Shown here one piece after another: positions 34,209 to 41,592 of a DNA stretch of 64,000 bases (the first letter of the stretch is position 1; every line of letters starts with the position of its first letter). Source of the stretch: CAJCJE01 sp035948315 (lineage in GTDB: Bacteria > Actinomycetota > Actinomycetes > Mycobacteriales > Pseudonocardiaceae); assembly GCA_035948315.1 (NCBI GenBank), contig DASZJG010000083.1, positions 62,001 to 126,000 of the forward strand, given 5' to 3'. Position numbers and translations under genes: made by a program. The notes beneath the pieces were generated by a model. The model had not been told where the DNA came from. It saw nothing but the letters and a program-made list of their open reading frames with translations, and made no database searches.

Positions 34209-34435
34209 GGTCTGATCACGGCTATCGCTTCGCTGGCGTGCACCAGGAGGGTGTCGCCGACGTGCGCGGACACCAGTGCGACGCTCACTTCCTCCTCGCC
34301 GCTTCCGGTGTCCACAATGGCCATCTCGTTGTCCAGCAGGCGCGCGACGCGTACCTGCACGGCAAGGTCGGAGCAGGTGATGCAGACCTCGTCGTGGCAT
34401 TCCGGGATCTCTTGGACGTACAGCGGTTCGGTCAT
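34205..34435 (-). CDS. Atypical HypC/HupF-like chaperone lacking the N-terminal Cys
   Basis: 76 aa. The OB-fold core resembles HypC/HupF-type proteins: CITCSDLAVQVRVARLLDNEMAIVDTGSGEEEVSVALV, then VGDTLLVHASEAIAVI. Canonical HypC starts MC, whose Cys carries the iron unit; this one starts MTEPLYVQEIPECHDEVCITCSD, so Cys occur at 13, 18 and 21 instead. It may act on a different intermediate or partner from the true HypC at 26169-26441. The ATG overlaps the SIS-2 stop and its stop overlaps the SIS-1 ATG, so the three proteins are made in close coupling. Confidence 0.8.
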   Translation of the reverse strand: MTEPLYVQEIPECHDEVCITCSDLAVQVRVARLLDNEMAIVDTGSGEEEVSVALVSAHVGDTLLVHASEAIAVIRP

Positions 34436-35052
34436 GCGAGCACTCCCGGAGCGAGGACGCCGGGCTGTTCGAAGAACACGTGCACCAGCTCCCACAGAAT
34501 GTGATAGGTCGTTACATGGACTTCCTTGATCACCCGGGGGTCATTCGAATCAGCGAGCAACACGTGATCGATTCCCCGACTTTTTGCGATCTTTCCGCCC
34601 GTCCCGCCAACCAGCGCAATGGTCAACATGTCGAGATCATGCGCGACACACAGGCCACGCAGCACGTTCTCGCAGTCACCGTCGGTCGATATGCCCAGCG
34701 CGATGTCGGCGGGCTCGGCGAGAAAACGGATCTGGTGGGCGAATATCTCCGCAAGTCCGTCTCGGTTGGCGACACCGGTGATCGTGGCAATATCGGCGGT
34801 CAGCGAAATAGCGGGCAGCGCGCGCTTTCCGACGATGACCGGATGCACGAACTCGACGGCCACGTGCTGCGCGTCGGTACTGGGTCCACCGTTGCCGAAG
34901 ACGACGAGTTTTCCGCCCTGGTGAAAGCGAATCGCCATGGCGTGACAGGCCAGCGCGACCGAGGTGGCATTGTCTGCCAACGCTTCGACCGGGCCGACCC
35001 TGCGGTCGAACAATTCCGCGACGGTGCTCACCTCAACGGACGACCGCGCCAT
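34432..35052 (-). CDS. SIS-domain protein 2 (GmhA-like), first gene of the hydrogenase cluster
   Basis: 206 aa. Single SIS domain: LVVFGNGGPSTDAQHVAVEFVHP, FLAEPADIALGISTDGDCENVLRGL, IALVGGTGGKIAKSRGIDHVLL and VIKEVHVTTYHILWELVHVFFEQ. Unlike SIS-1 it keeps the residues matching E. coli GmhA Glu65 (QHVAVEF) and both His of the C-terminal helix (EVHVTTYHIL), so it could be an active aldose-ketose phosphate isomerase. The second phosphate loop reads STDGDC rather than STSGNS, so the substrate may differ. The ATG follows AAGGAAG by about 9 bases. The promoter region with a CRP-like palindrome lies upstream. Confidence 0.85.
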   Translation of the reverse strand: MARSSVEVSTVAELFDRRVGPVEALADNATSVALACHAMAIRFHQGGKLVVFGNGGPSTDAQHVAVEFVHPVIVGKRALPAISLTADIATITGVANRDGLAEIFAHQIRFLAEPADIALGISTDGDCENVLRGLCVAHDLDMLTIALVGGTGGKIAKSRGIDHVLLADSNDPRVIKEVHVTTYHILWELVHVFFEQPGVLAPGVLA

Positions 35053-35148
35053 TGCGGGTCACTTCCTTATGTGGTGGAACCAATTGTGGTGGGGGCAGTT
35101 CAGTCAAGCCGGCCGACCGAGATGATTGATCTCCCGGAAGCTAAACAT

Positions 35149-35213
35149 AGAGGTGTGATGCCGATCACACAAGGTGCTTCATTCGGGCCCAAACGGGTGA
35201 ATTTCACACCTCT
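35149..35213. repeat. Long-range inverted repeat plus second dyad around the CRP-like site
   Basis: AGAGGTGTGA (35149-35158) recurs inverted as TCACACCTCT (35204-35213), perfect over 10 bases with a 45-base spacing. The right copy is joined to a separate dyad GTGAA-T-TTCAC (35197-35207). The remaining bases of the 363-base gap (35053-35415) hold no gene that I can support. Confidence 0.65.
35154..35169 (-). promoter_or_regulatory. CRP/GlxR-type binding site in hydrogenase promoter region
   Basis: TGTGATGCCGATCACA matches the cAMP-receptor-protein consensus TGTGA-N6-TCACA exactly, extending to 7-bp arms GTGTGAT/ATCACAC (35153-35170). It lies about 100 bases upstream of the first gene of the hydrogenase cluster and the only other flanking gene (EamA) ends toward it. 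Control by a Crp-family regulator is therefore likely; whether activation or repression cannot be read. Confidence 0.75.
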
Positions 35214-35415
35214 TGATCGATCATTCTTGTCGGCCGTTTTTCTTGAGCTTTTTTCCGCGTCTGCCGCACCGTTGGCGAATGGCGGTGAACCGCATGGATC
35301 CATCGGGATTGTCAGCGATGTTCATGCTCAGAGTTGCCAGATGTCTTGAGCAACGAAAGAGATCCTAACACCGGACGGCAGGGCTCGCCATGCCTCGCGC
35401 CGGTGCCGTATCGAG

Positions 35416-36354
35416 TCAGTTGATCTCCACTGTGGTCAATTCCGTCGCGACACCCACGACAGCGCTGCGCGCGCGGCGTTCGTGCCAACCCAGAGCGGTC
35501 ACCGCGAGCACCACGACCGCGAACCCGATCCACTGGCTGACTGTGAACGTCGCGCCGAGGACGGTCACGCCCAGGATCGCCGCGGTCGCCGGGAAGGCCA
35601 ACTCGGCCAGCGTCGCGCGCGCCGCGGGCGTCGCCTGGAGGCCGACGTAGTAGAGCCCGAGCGCGAGCAGGCCGGGCACCAGCGCGAGCAGCACGAGTCC
35701 GAGGATGTCGCCGGAGTGCACGCCGAGCGGCACGCCCTGGACCAGCACGATGGCACTCGCGCCGAGCAGGCCGAACACGTAGCGCAACACCGTCACCTCC
35801 CAGGCGCTCAGCCGGGCACTGACCAGCCTGCCGAGCACGGTGCCGCCTGCCCACAGCGCGGCGGCGGCCAGCGCGAGCAGCGCGGCGACGGCGGCGCTGA
35901 TCTGGACCTGGAACGGGTTCGGGAAGGTCAACAGCCAGGCGCCGGCCAGGGCGGGCACCGCGAAGACGAGGTAGCCGCGCCGGATGCGCTCGCCGAGCAG
36001 CAGCCAGGCGGCGAGGATCGCGAAGATCGGCTGGAACTTCTGCAGGACCAGCGGGGTCACCGGGTCACCGACCGCGAACGCCTCGGTGAACAGCGCGGTG
36101 GCCAGCGCGGACGCGCCGACGCCGATCGCGACCACGGCGGCCCGCTCGCGCCAGGTGCAGCGGCGCAGCGCCCGCAGCGCCATGGGCAGCCACGGCAGCA
36201 GCACGACGAAGACGATCGCGTGCTCCCAGAACACGACAGTCGCTGCCGGCAGCACGTCCGCGAGCGGTTTGCGGAGCAGCCCGTCGGTCCCCCACAAGGC
36301 GGCCGACAGGGCGACCAGCCAGGTCCGATCCGCTGTCGTGGTGCTGCTGGCCAA
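35416..36354 (-). CDS. EamA/DMT-family transporter
   Basis: 312 aa with ten predicted membrane segments in two EamA repeats (about 12-140 and 155-290), the drug/metabolite transporter fold. Landmarks: ALWGTDGLLRKPLADVLP in TM1, VLQKFQPIFAILAAWLLLGERIRRGYL at the end of repeat 1 and LAELAFPATAAILGVTVLGATFTVSQWIGFAVVVLAV at the end of repeat 2. The family exports amino acids, purines or other metabolites. I place the start at a TTG at 36354, 7 bases after GGGAGG, because the longer open frame has a hydrophilic, unlikely N-terminus. Divergent from the nucleoside hydrolase gene with a 216-base gap. Confidence 0.8.
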   Translation of the reverse strand: MASSTTTADRTWLVALSAALWGTDGLLRKPLADVLPAATVVFWEHAIVFVVLLPWLPMALRALRRCTWRERAAVVAIGVGASALATALFTEAFAVGDPVTPLVLQKFQPIFAILAAWLLLGERIRRGYLVFAVPALAGAWLLTFPNPFQVQISAAVAALLALAAAALWAGGTVLGRLVSARLSAWEVTVLRYVFGLLGASAIVLVQGVPLGVHSGDILGLVLLALVPGLLALGLYYVGLQATPAARATLAELAFPATAAILGVTVLGATFTVSQWIGFAVVVLAVTALGWHERRARSAVVGVATELTTVEIN

Positions 36355-36570
36355 GGCCGACCTCCCGAAAACCGTGCCCGAAATACGAAGGACATACGCG
36401 TCAGTTGCCAACCAACCACAACGGCCAGTCATTCCGTCCTTGTTGTGTGCGACACGATCAGGCGCTCGTGCCCGAATGGGGCGGCGTTGCCGGGTATGAC
36501 CAGCCAAGATGAAGACGGCGGGGGTGCGCGGCTACCGTGCGGGAGAGCTCACGAACAAGGGAGGCAAGCG

Positions 36571-37545
36571 ATGACGGACATCGTGCTGGACGTGGACACC
36601 GGTGTCGACGATGCCCTCGCCATCCTGTTCGCGGTGCGGCACCCCGAGCTGAGACTGCTCGGCATCAGCTGCGTGGCCGGCAACACCCACGTCGACCAGG
36701 TGGTTCGCAACACGCTCAAGATTCTCGACGCGGCGGGTGCGCCGGATGTCCCGGTGGCGCGCGGCGCGCGCAGGCCGCTGCTGGAGCCCAACCGGGACGC
36801 CGCGCACGTGCACGGCCAGGACGGCATGGCCGACCTCGGCCTGCCCGAGTCCGACCGCAAACCGGTCGACGAGCACGCGATCGAGCTGTTACGCGGGCTG
36901 ATCATGGGCAGCGCGGAGCCGGTGACCCTGGTGTCGCTGGCCCCCATGACGAACCTGGCCCTGCTGCTGCGGGCCTACCCGGAAGTAACCGCCAAGCTCG
37001 CCCGGATCATGGTCATGGGCGGCTCGGCGACCACCGGCAACGCGACCGCCGTTGCCGAGTTCAACGTCTGGCACGACCCAGAGGCCGCGGCCATCGTCTT
37101 CGGCTGCGACGCCCCGGTGACCATGTACGGGCTGGACGTCTTCTACGGCGCGACCGCCTCCGCCGAGCAGATCGCCGCCCTCGCCGCCAGCACCGACACC
37201 GGCGCCAACACGGCGAGCCGACTCCTCGAACACGCCCTGCGCACCAGCGGCGGCGACCACCGCATCGGCCGGGCGGGCGGCGCGCACCTCGGCGACGCGG
37301 GCGCGGTCTGCGCGGTCGCCGAACCGCGACACCTGCGCACCGAACTCTTACCCCTCCAGGTCGAACTCGCCAGCGGCCTGACCAGAGGACAGACCATTGT
37401 GGACCGCCGCTCGGTGCGGGGCGACGCGGAACACCACGGCCATCCGCTGCTGACCGAGCGGGTCAACGTCGGCCTCGGCATCGACGGCGACCGCTACGGC
37501 AGGCTGTTCACCGAGACGCTGCTCGCCCCGGTGGGGTCGAAATGA
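36571..37545 (+). CDS. Inosine/uridine-preferring nucleoside hydrolase family protein
   Basis: 324 aa. It hydrolyses ribonucleosides to ribose and base. The Ca-binding N-terminal motif DVDTGVDDALAI is intact (Asp cluster), as are LGISCVAGNTHVDQVVRNTLKIL, the MVMGGSATTGNATAVAEFNVWHDPEAAAIVF stretch and a GDAEHHGHP-type C-terminal region. The ATG follows AAGGGAGG. It overlaps the ribokinase gene by 4 bases (37542-37545), so ribose released would be phosphorylated at once: a nucleoside salvage pair. Confidence 0.9.
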   Translation: MTDIVLDVDTGVDDALAILFAVRHPELRLLGISCVAGNTHVDQVVRNTLKILDAAGAPDVPVARGARRPLLEPNRDAAHVHGQDGMADLGLPESDRKPVDEHAIELLRGLIMGSAEPVTLVSLAPMTNLALLLRAYPEVTAKLARIMVMGGSATTGNATAVAEFNVWHDPEAAAIVFGCDAPVTMYGLDVFYGATASAEQIAALAASTDTGANTASRLLEHALRTSGGDHRIGRAGGAHLGDAGAVCAVAEPRHLRTELLPLQVELASGLTRGQTIVDRRSVRGDAEHHGHPLLTERVNVGLGIDGDRYGRLFTETLLAPVGSK

Positions 37546-38366
37546 GCAGGCGACCGAGGGTCTGCGTGGTCGGTTCGCTGAACATCGACATCATCACCCA
37601 CGTCAGCGGCCATCCGACGCCGGGCGAGACCGTGCGTGGCCAGGGCCTGGTCCGGCTGCCCGGCGGGAAGGGCGCCAACCAGGCGTTAGCCGCCGCCCGG
37701 TCGGGCGCGAAGACCCGGCTGATCGGCCGGATCGGCGACGACGAGGTGGGCGACGCCTACCGGCGCGGCCTGTCCGCGCGCGACGTGGACTGCTCCGGCG
37801 TGGTCCTCGTGCCCAGCACGCCGACCGGCACCGCGCTGATCGCGGTCGACGAGGGCGGGGAGAACACCATCATCGTGGTGCCCGGCGCGAACGAGGCCAT
37901 GGACGAGAAGGCCGTCGAGGTGGAGGAGCACACCATCCGCTCGGCCGATGTGCTGGTGCTGCAACTGGAAATCCCGATGCCCTCGGTGCTGCGGGTCGCC
38001 GAGATCGCGGTCGAGTGCGGCATCCGGTTGATCGTGAACCCGTCGCCCTGGATGCCGCTGCCGCCGCAACTGCTCGCCGCCGCCGACCCGCTGATCGTCA
38101 ACGAGCACGAGGCCGCCCAGCTCGGCCCGGCCGCCCCCGAGTCGCTGTGCGTCACGCTCGGCGCGGCCGGTGCCCGTTGGGGTGACGCGACCGCGATCGC
38201 GCCCAGGATCGACGCGATCGACACCACCGGCGCGGGCGACGCGTTCGCGGGCGCGCTGGCCGCGGCCCTGGCCGACGGCGCGGACCGGACCGAGGCGTTG
38301 CAGGCCGCGACGCACGCGGGTGCGACCGCCTGCACCTGGCCCGGCGCCCAGGGTTGGGCTCTCTGA
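37542..38366 (+). CDS. Ribokinase-like PfkB-family sugar kinase
   Basis: 274 aa. PfkB/ribokinase fold: GSLNIDIITHVSGHPTPGETVRG, the GGKGANQALAAARSGAKTRLIGRIGDDEVG signature 1, and DTTGAGDAFAGALAAAL signature 2 with catalytic Asp in GAGD. ATP-dependent phosphorylation of D-ribose to ribose-5-phosphate is the likely reaction. A little shorter than E. coli RbsK (about 309 aa) but both signatures are complete. The ATG lies inside the stop of the nucleoside hydrolase gene. Confidence 0.9.
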   Translation: MSRRPRVCVVGSLNIDIITHVSGHPTPGETVRGQGLVRLPGGKGANQALAAARSGAKTRLIGRIGDDEVGDAYRRGLSARDVDCSGVVLVPSTPTGTALIAVDEGGENTIIVVPGANEAMDEKAVEVEEHTIRSADVLVLQLEIPMPSVLRVAEIAVECGIRLIVNPSPWMPLPPQLLAAADPLIVNEHEAAQLGPAAPESLCVTLGAAGARWGDATAIAPRIDAIDTTGAGDAFAGALAAALADGADRTEALQAATHAGATACTWPGAQGWAL

Positions 38367-38463
38367 CTCGATAGTGTTGTAGGTCGAGGCAGGGCTGTTG
38401 GATGTCGGGGCAGGGCAGGCGGGGAGGTCGTCGGCGCGGTGCGGATCGGCATCCTGGGACCAC

Positions 38464-41400
38464 TTGACCGTGCACGGCTCCTCCGGCGCCGTTATCGAGA
38501 TCACCGCGGCGGGCCCTCGCCTGCTGCTGCTCCGGCTCGCCGTGGACGCGGGCCGGGTGGTCACCAACGGCACCCTCATCGACGACCTGTGGCCCGGTTC
38601 TCCCCCGGCCGACCCGGCGGGCGCGCTGCAAACCCTGATCGCGCGGCTGCGCAGAACGCTCGGCGCGGACCGGGCGGCGATCCGCTCCCATCCGGCCGGC
38701 TACGCCCTGCACATCGTCCCGGTCGACCTGGACGCGGCCCGCTTCATCGGCCTGGTCGAATCCGCGCGCACCCAGTTCCGCGAGGGCCGGCCAGGGCATG
38801 CCGCGGACACGCTGCGGGCCGCCCTGGCCCTCTGGCGCGGTCCGGCGCTGGCCGACGCGCAGGACGCCGAGTTCGCCATCGCGCCACGCACCCGACTCGC
38901 CGAAGCGCACAACGCGGCGCAGCTGGACCGGATCGCCGCCGACCTCGCGGTCGATCCGCCCATCATCGACCCGGCCGTGCTCGTCGCCGAGCTGGAGGAG
39001 ATCCGCACCGCGCATCCGCTGCGCGAACGCCCGGCCGCGCTGCTCATCACCGCGCTGCCGCGCACCGGCCGTCGCGCGGACGCGCTGGCCTGCTACGACC
39101 GGATACGCGAACGGCTGGCCGACGAACTCGGCATGGATCCCGGCCCGGAGCTGCGCGACGCACACCAGGCCGCGCTGCGCGACGATCCCGCCCCGGCCGC
39201 GCCGAGCGGCAACCTGCCGGCGTCGCGCAACAGTTTCGTCGGCCGGGAAACCGAACTGGCCGACCTGCGCGAGCTGCTGGGCACCGCGCGTCTGGTCACG
39301 TTGACCGGTTTCGGCGGCGTCGGCAAGACGCGGCTGGCGATCGAGGCGGCGACCGGCCTCGATGCGCCGGACGGCACCTGGCTGGTCGAACTGGCCTCGG
39401 TCACCGAACCGAGCGGCATCGCGCCCGCGATCCTGGCCGCGTTCGGCCGGCACGGCGGCGGCCTGCTCGGCGAGCTGACCAGCCCCGGCGCCACGGTCGA
39501 GCCCGAAGCGCGGCTGTTCGGCGCGCTCGCCGACCAGTCGCTGCTGCTCGTGCTGGACAACTGCGAGCAGGTCATCGACGGCGTCGCCGAGCTGGCCGAT
39601 CGGCTGCTCAGCCGCTTCGCCGGCCTGCGCGTGCTGGCCACCAGTCGCGAGCCGCTCGGCATCACCGGCGAGGTCCGCTACCCGGTCAGCCCGCTGGACG
39701 CGGCGGCTGTCCAGCTGTTCACCGAACGCGCCCTGGCCGCCTCCCCCGGCCTGCGACCGGATACCGAGACCGTCGCCGACATCGCGCGGATCTGCCGCGA
39801 GCTGGACGGCATCCCGCTGGCCATCGAGTTGGCCGCGGCCCGGCTCAGCTCGCTCACCCCGCGCCAGCTCGCCGAGCGGATCGGCGCCCGGTTCGGCCTG
39901 CTCGGCACGGGCGCGCGCACCGCGAACGCGCGGCACCGCACGTTGCGCGCGGCGCTGGACTGGAGCTGGGACCTGCTCGACGAACCGGAACGGGTACTGC
40001 TGCGCAGGCTCGCGGTGTTCGCGGGCGGCGCCGACCTGGACGCGATCGAGCGGATCTGCGGCCCACCGGACGCCCTGGACCTCGTCTCCGGCCTGGTCGA
40101 CAAGTCCCTGGTCACGCTGCGCCGGCCCGAAGGCGGCGTGGCCCGTTACGGGCTGCTCGCCACGCTGCGCGAGTACGCGACGGAGAAGCTGGCCGAGGCG
40201 GGCGAGCAGGACGCGCTGCGCCTCGCGCACGCCGCGCACTACGCCGCGTTCGCCGCCGCCCTCGAACCGCGCCTGCGCCGCGCCGAACAGCTGACGGCAC
40301 TCGCCGCGCTGGACGGCGACCAGCGCAACCTGGACGCGGCCTTGGGCTCCGCGTGCGCCCTCCCGGCCGCCGATCTCGCGCTCACGCTGGTGATGGCCAG
40401 CATGTGGCGCTGGTCCATCCGGGGTCAGCGGGTGGAGGCGCAGCACTGGTGCGCCGAGGCGCTGCGCGCGGCGGGCGCGCTCGCCCCGCCCGGTTTCGAG
40501 CACGAGTACGACCTGTGCCGCCTGGTGCTGCCCGGCCGGCACGTGCTGGCCGACTCGACGAAGCTGCTGCGGTCCTGGCGCCATCCGGCGGTGCTGGCCG
40601 CGTCGAACCTGAGCCGGTGGCCGAGCCTGCCGGAGGTGAACGACCTGAAGCGGTACTACGTGGAGACCGCGAACTGGCTGGTCGAGCAGCCTGAGCCGTG
40701 GCTGCGCGCGACCGGCGAGTTCAGCAGAGGTCTGATCGCGGCCGAGTTCGTGCCGGGCGGCATGCACGACGCCGAGCAGCACCTGCGCACCTCGCTGGCC
40801 GCGTTCAGCGGGATCGGCGATCGGTGGGGCCTGTTCTACGCCAGCTACCAGCTCGGCGAGGTGCTCAACCAACTCGGCGACTACGAACCGGCCGTCGACC
40901 TGCTGGCCAGGGCGCGTGGCTACGCCGAAGCGCTCGGCGGCGCCGACGCGCTGCCGGTCCCGCTGATGACGTTGATCCACTCCGCCGAGCTGCACACCAA
41001 GGCGGGCGACTATCCCGCCGCGACAGCCGAGCTTGCCGAAGCGGGCGCGGCCGCCGGGCAACGCCACGACCCGGTGGCCACTGTGCGGGTGCTGCTCGCG
41101 CGCGGCGAACTCGCCCGCCACCAGGGCGAGTTCGACGAAGCGGTGCGGCTGCACACGGCGAGCGTCCGGCTGGCCACCGAACTGGCCGACCGCCTCACCC
41201 CCGCCGACGGCCTCTCCCCGCAACTCGTGGCCCGCGCACACAGCAGTCTTGGCCGCGCCCTGGCCCTGTCCGGCGACGCGACCGCGGCGCGGGACCTGCA
41301 CGGCAGGGCGATCGCCCTGCTCGCCACCACCATCGACGCGCCGCTCCGCGCGGCCGTGCTCGAATCGGCGGCGGAATGGTGCATCGGAGCGGGCCATGCC

Positions 41401-41592
41401 GAAGCGGCGGCCGTGCTGGTCGGCGCCGCGTCCACGCTGCGTGGGGACATCGCGCCGCTGCCGGAGGTGCGCGCGGTGCACGAACGCTGCCGGGCCGAAC
41501 TGGGCGAGGCGCGCTTCCAGCGTGCGCTGGACCGCGGCAAGGCCCTGTCCGACCCGGAGACCCTCGCGCTCCCGGAAAGCCCGGAAAGCTAG
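38464..41592 (+). CDS. AfsR/SARP-like BTAD regulator with NB-ARC ATPase; apparent 5' frameshift
   Basis: About 1042 aa in the main frame. OmpR-like winged-helix DNA-binding part (about 1-75), bacterial transcriptional activator domain (about 80-225, DLDAARFIGLVESARTQFREGRPG ... GMDPGPELRDAHQAAL), NB-ARC ATPase (about 255-530; FVGRETELADLRELL, P-loop GFGGVGKTRLA, Walker B LLLVLDNCEQ) and TPR-like helices to the end. The usual N-terminus VRIGILGP is encoded from GTG 38439 in another frame, and LTVHGSS continues in this frame: the bases CCACTTGACC (38459-38468) look like CCACTGACC with one extra T at 38464/38465. Either a one-base mutation or sequencing error, or translation begins at TTG 38464. 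The target genes are unknown. The stop overlaps the convergent monooxygenase gene. Confidence 0.83.
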   Translation: MTVHGSSGAVIEITAAGPRLLLLRLAVDAGRVVTNGTLIDDLWPGSPPADPAGALQTLIARLRRTLGADRAAIRSHPAGYALHIVPVDLDAARFIGLVESARTQFREGRPGHAADTLRAALALWRGPALADAQDAEFAIAPRTRLAEAHNAAQLDRIAADLAVDPPIIDPAVLVAELEEIRTAHPLRERPAALLITALPRTGRRADALACYDRIRERLADELGMDPGPELRDAHQAALRDDPAPAAPSGNLPASRNSFVGRETELADLRELLGTARLVTLTGFGGVGKTRLAIEAATGLDAPDGTWLVELASVTEPSGIAPAILAAFGRHGGGLLGELTSPGATVEPEARLFGALADQSLLLVLDNCEQVIDGVAELADRLLSRFAGLRVLATSREPLGITGEVRYPVSPLDAAAVQLFTERALAASPGLRPDTETVADIARICRELDGIPLAIELAAARLSSLTPRQLAERIGARFGLLGTGARTANARHRTLRAALDWSWDLLDEPERVLLRRLAVFAGGADLDAIERICGPPDALDLVSGLVDKSLVTLRRPEGGVARYGLLATLREYATEKLAEAGEQDALRLAHAAHYAAFAAALEPRLRRAEQLTALAALDGDQRNLDAALGSACALPAADLALTLVMASMWRWSIRGQRVEAQHWCAEALRAAGALAPPGFEHEYDLCRLVLPGRHVLADSTKLLRSWRHPAVLAASNLSRWPSLPEVNDLKRYYVETANWLVEQPEPWLRATGEFSRGLIAAEFVPGGMHDAEQHLRTSLAAFSGIGDRWGLFYASYQLGEVLNQLGDYEPAVDLLARARGYAEALGGADALPVPLMTLIHSAELHTKAGDYPAATAELAEAGAAAGQRHDPVATVRVLLARGELARHQGEFDEAVRLHTASVRLATELADRLTPADGLSPQLVARAHSSLGRALALSGDATAARDLHGRAIALLATTIDAPLRAAVLESAAEWCIGAGHAEAAAVLVGAASTLRGDIAPLPEVRAVHERCRAELGEARFQRALDRGKALSDPETLALPESPES

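Noticed and set aside
38152..41481. 1109-codon minus-strand frame
   Set aside because: Antisense of the AfsR-like regulator, which has clear BTAD and NB-ARC motifs; the opposite frame shows only low-complexity sequence.
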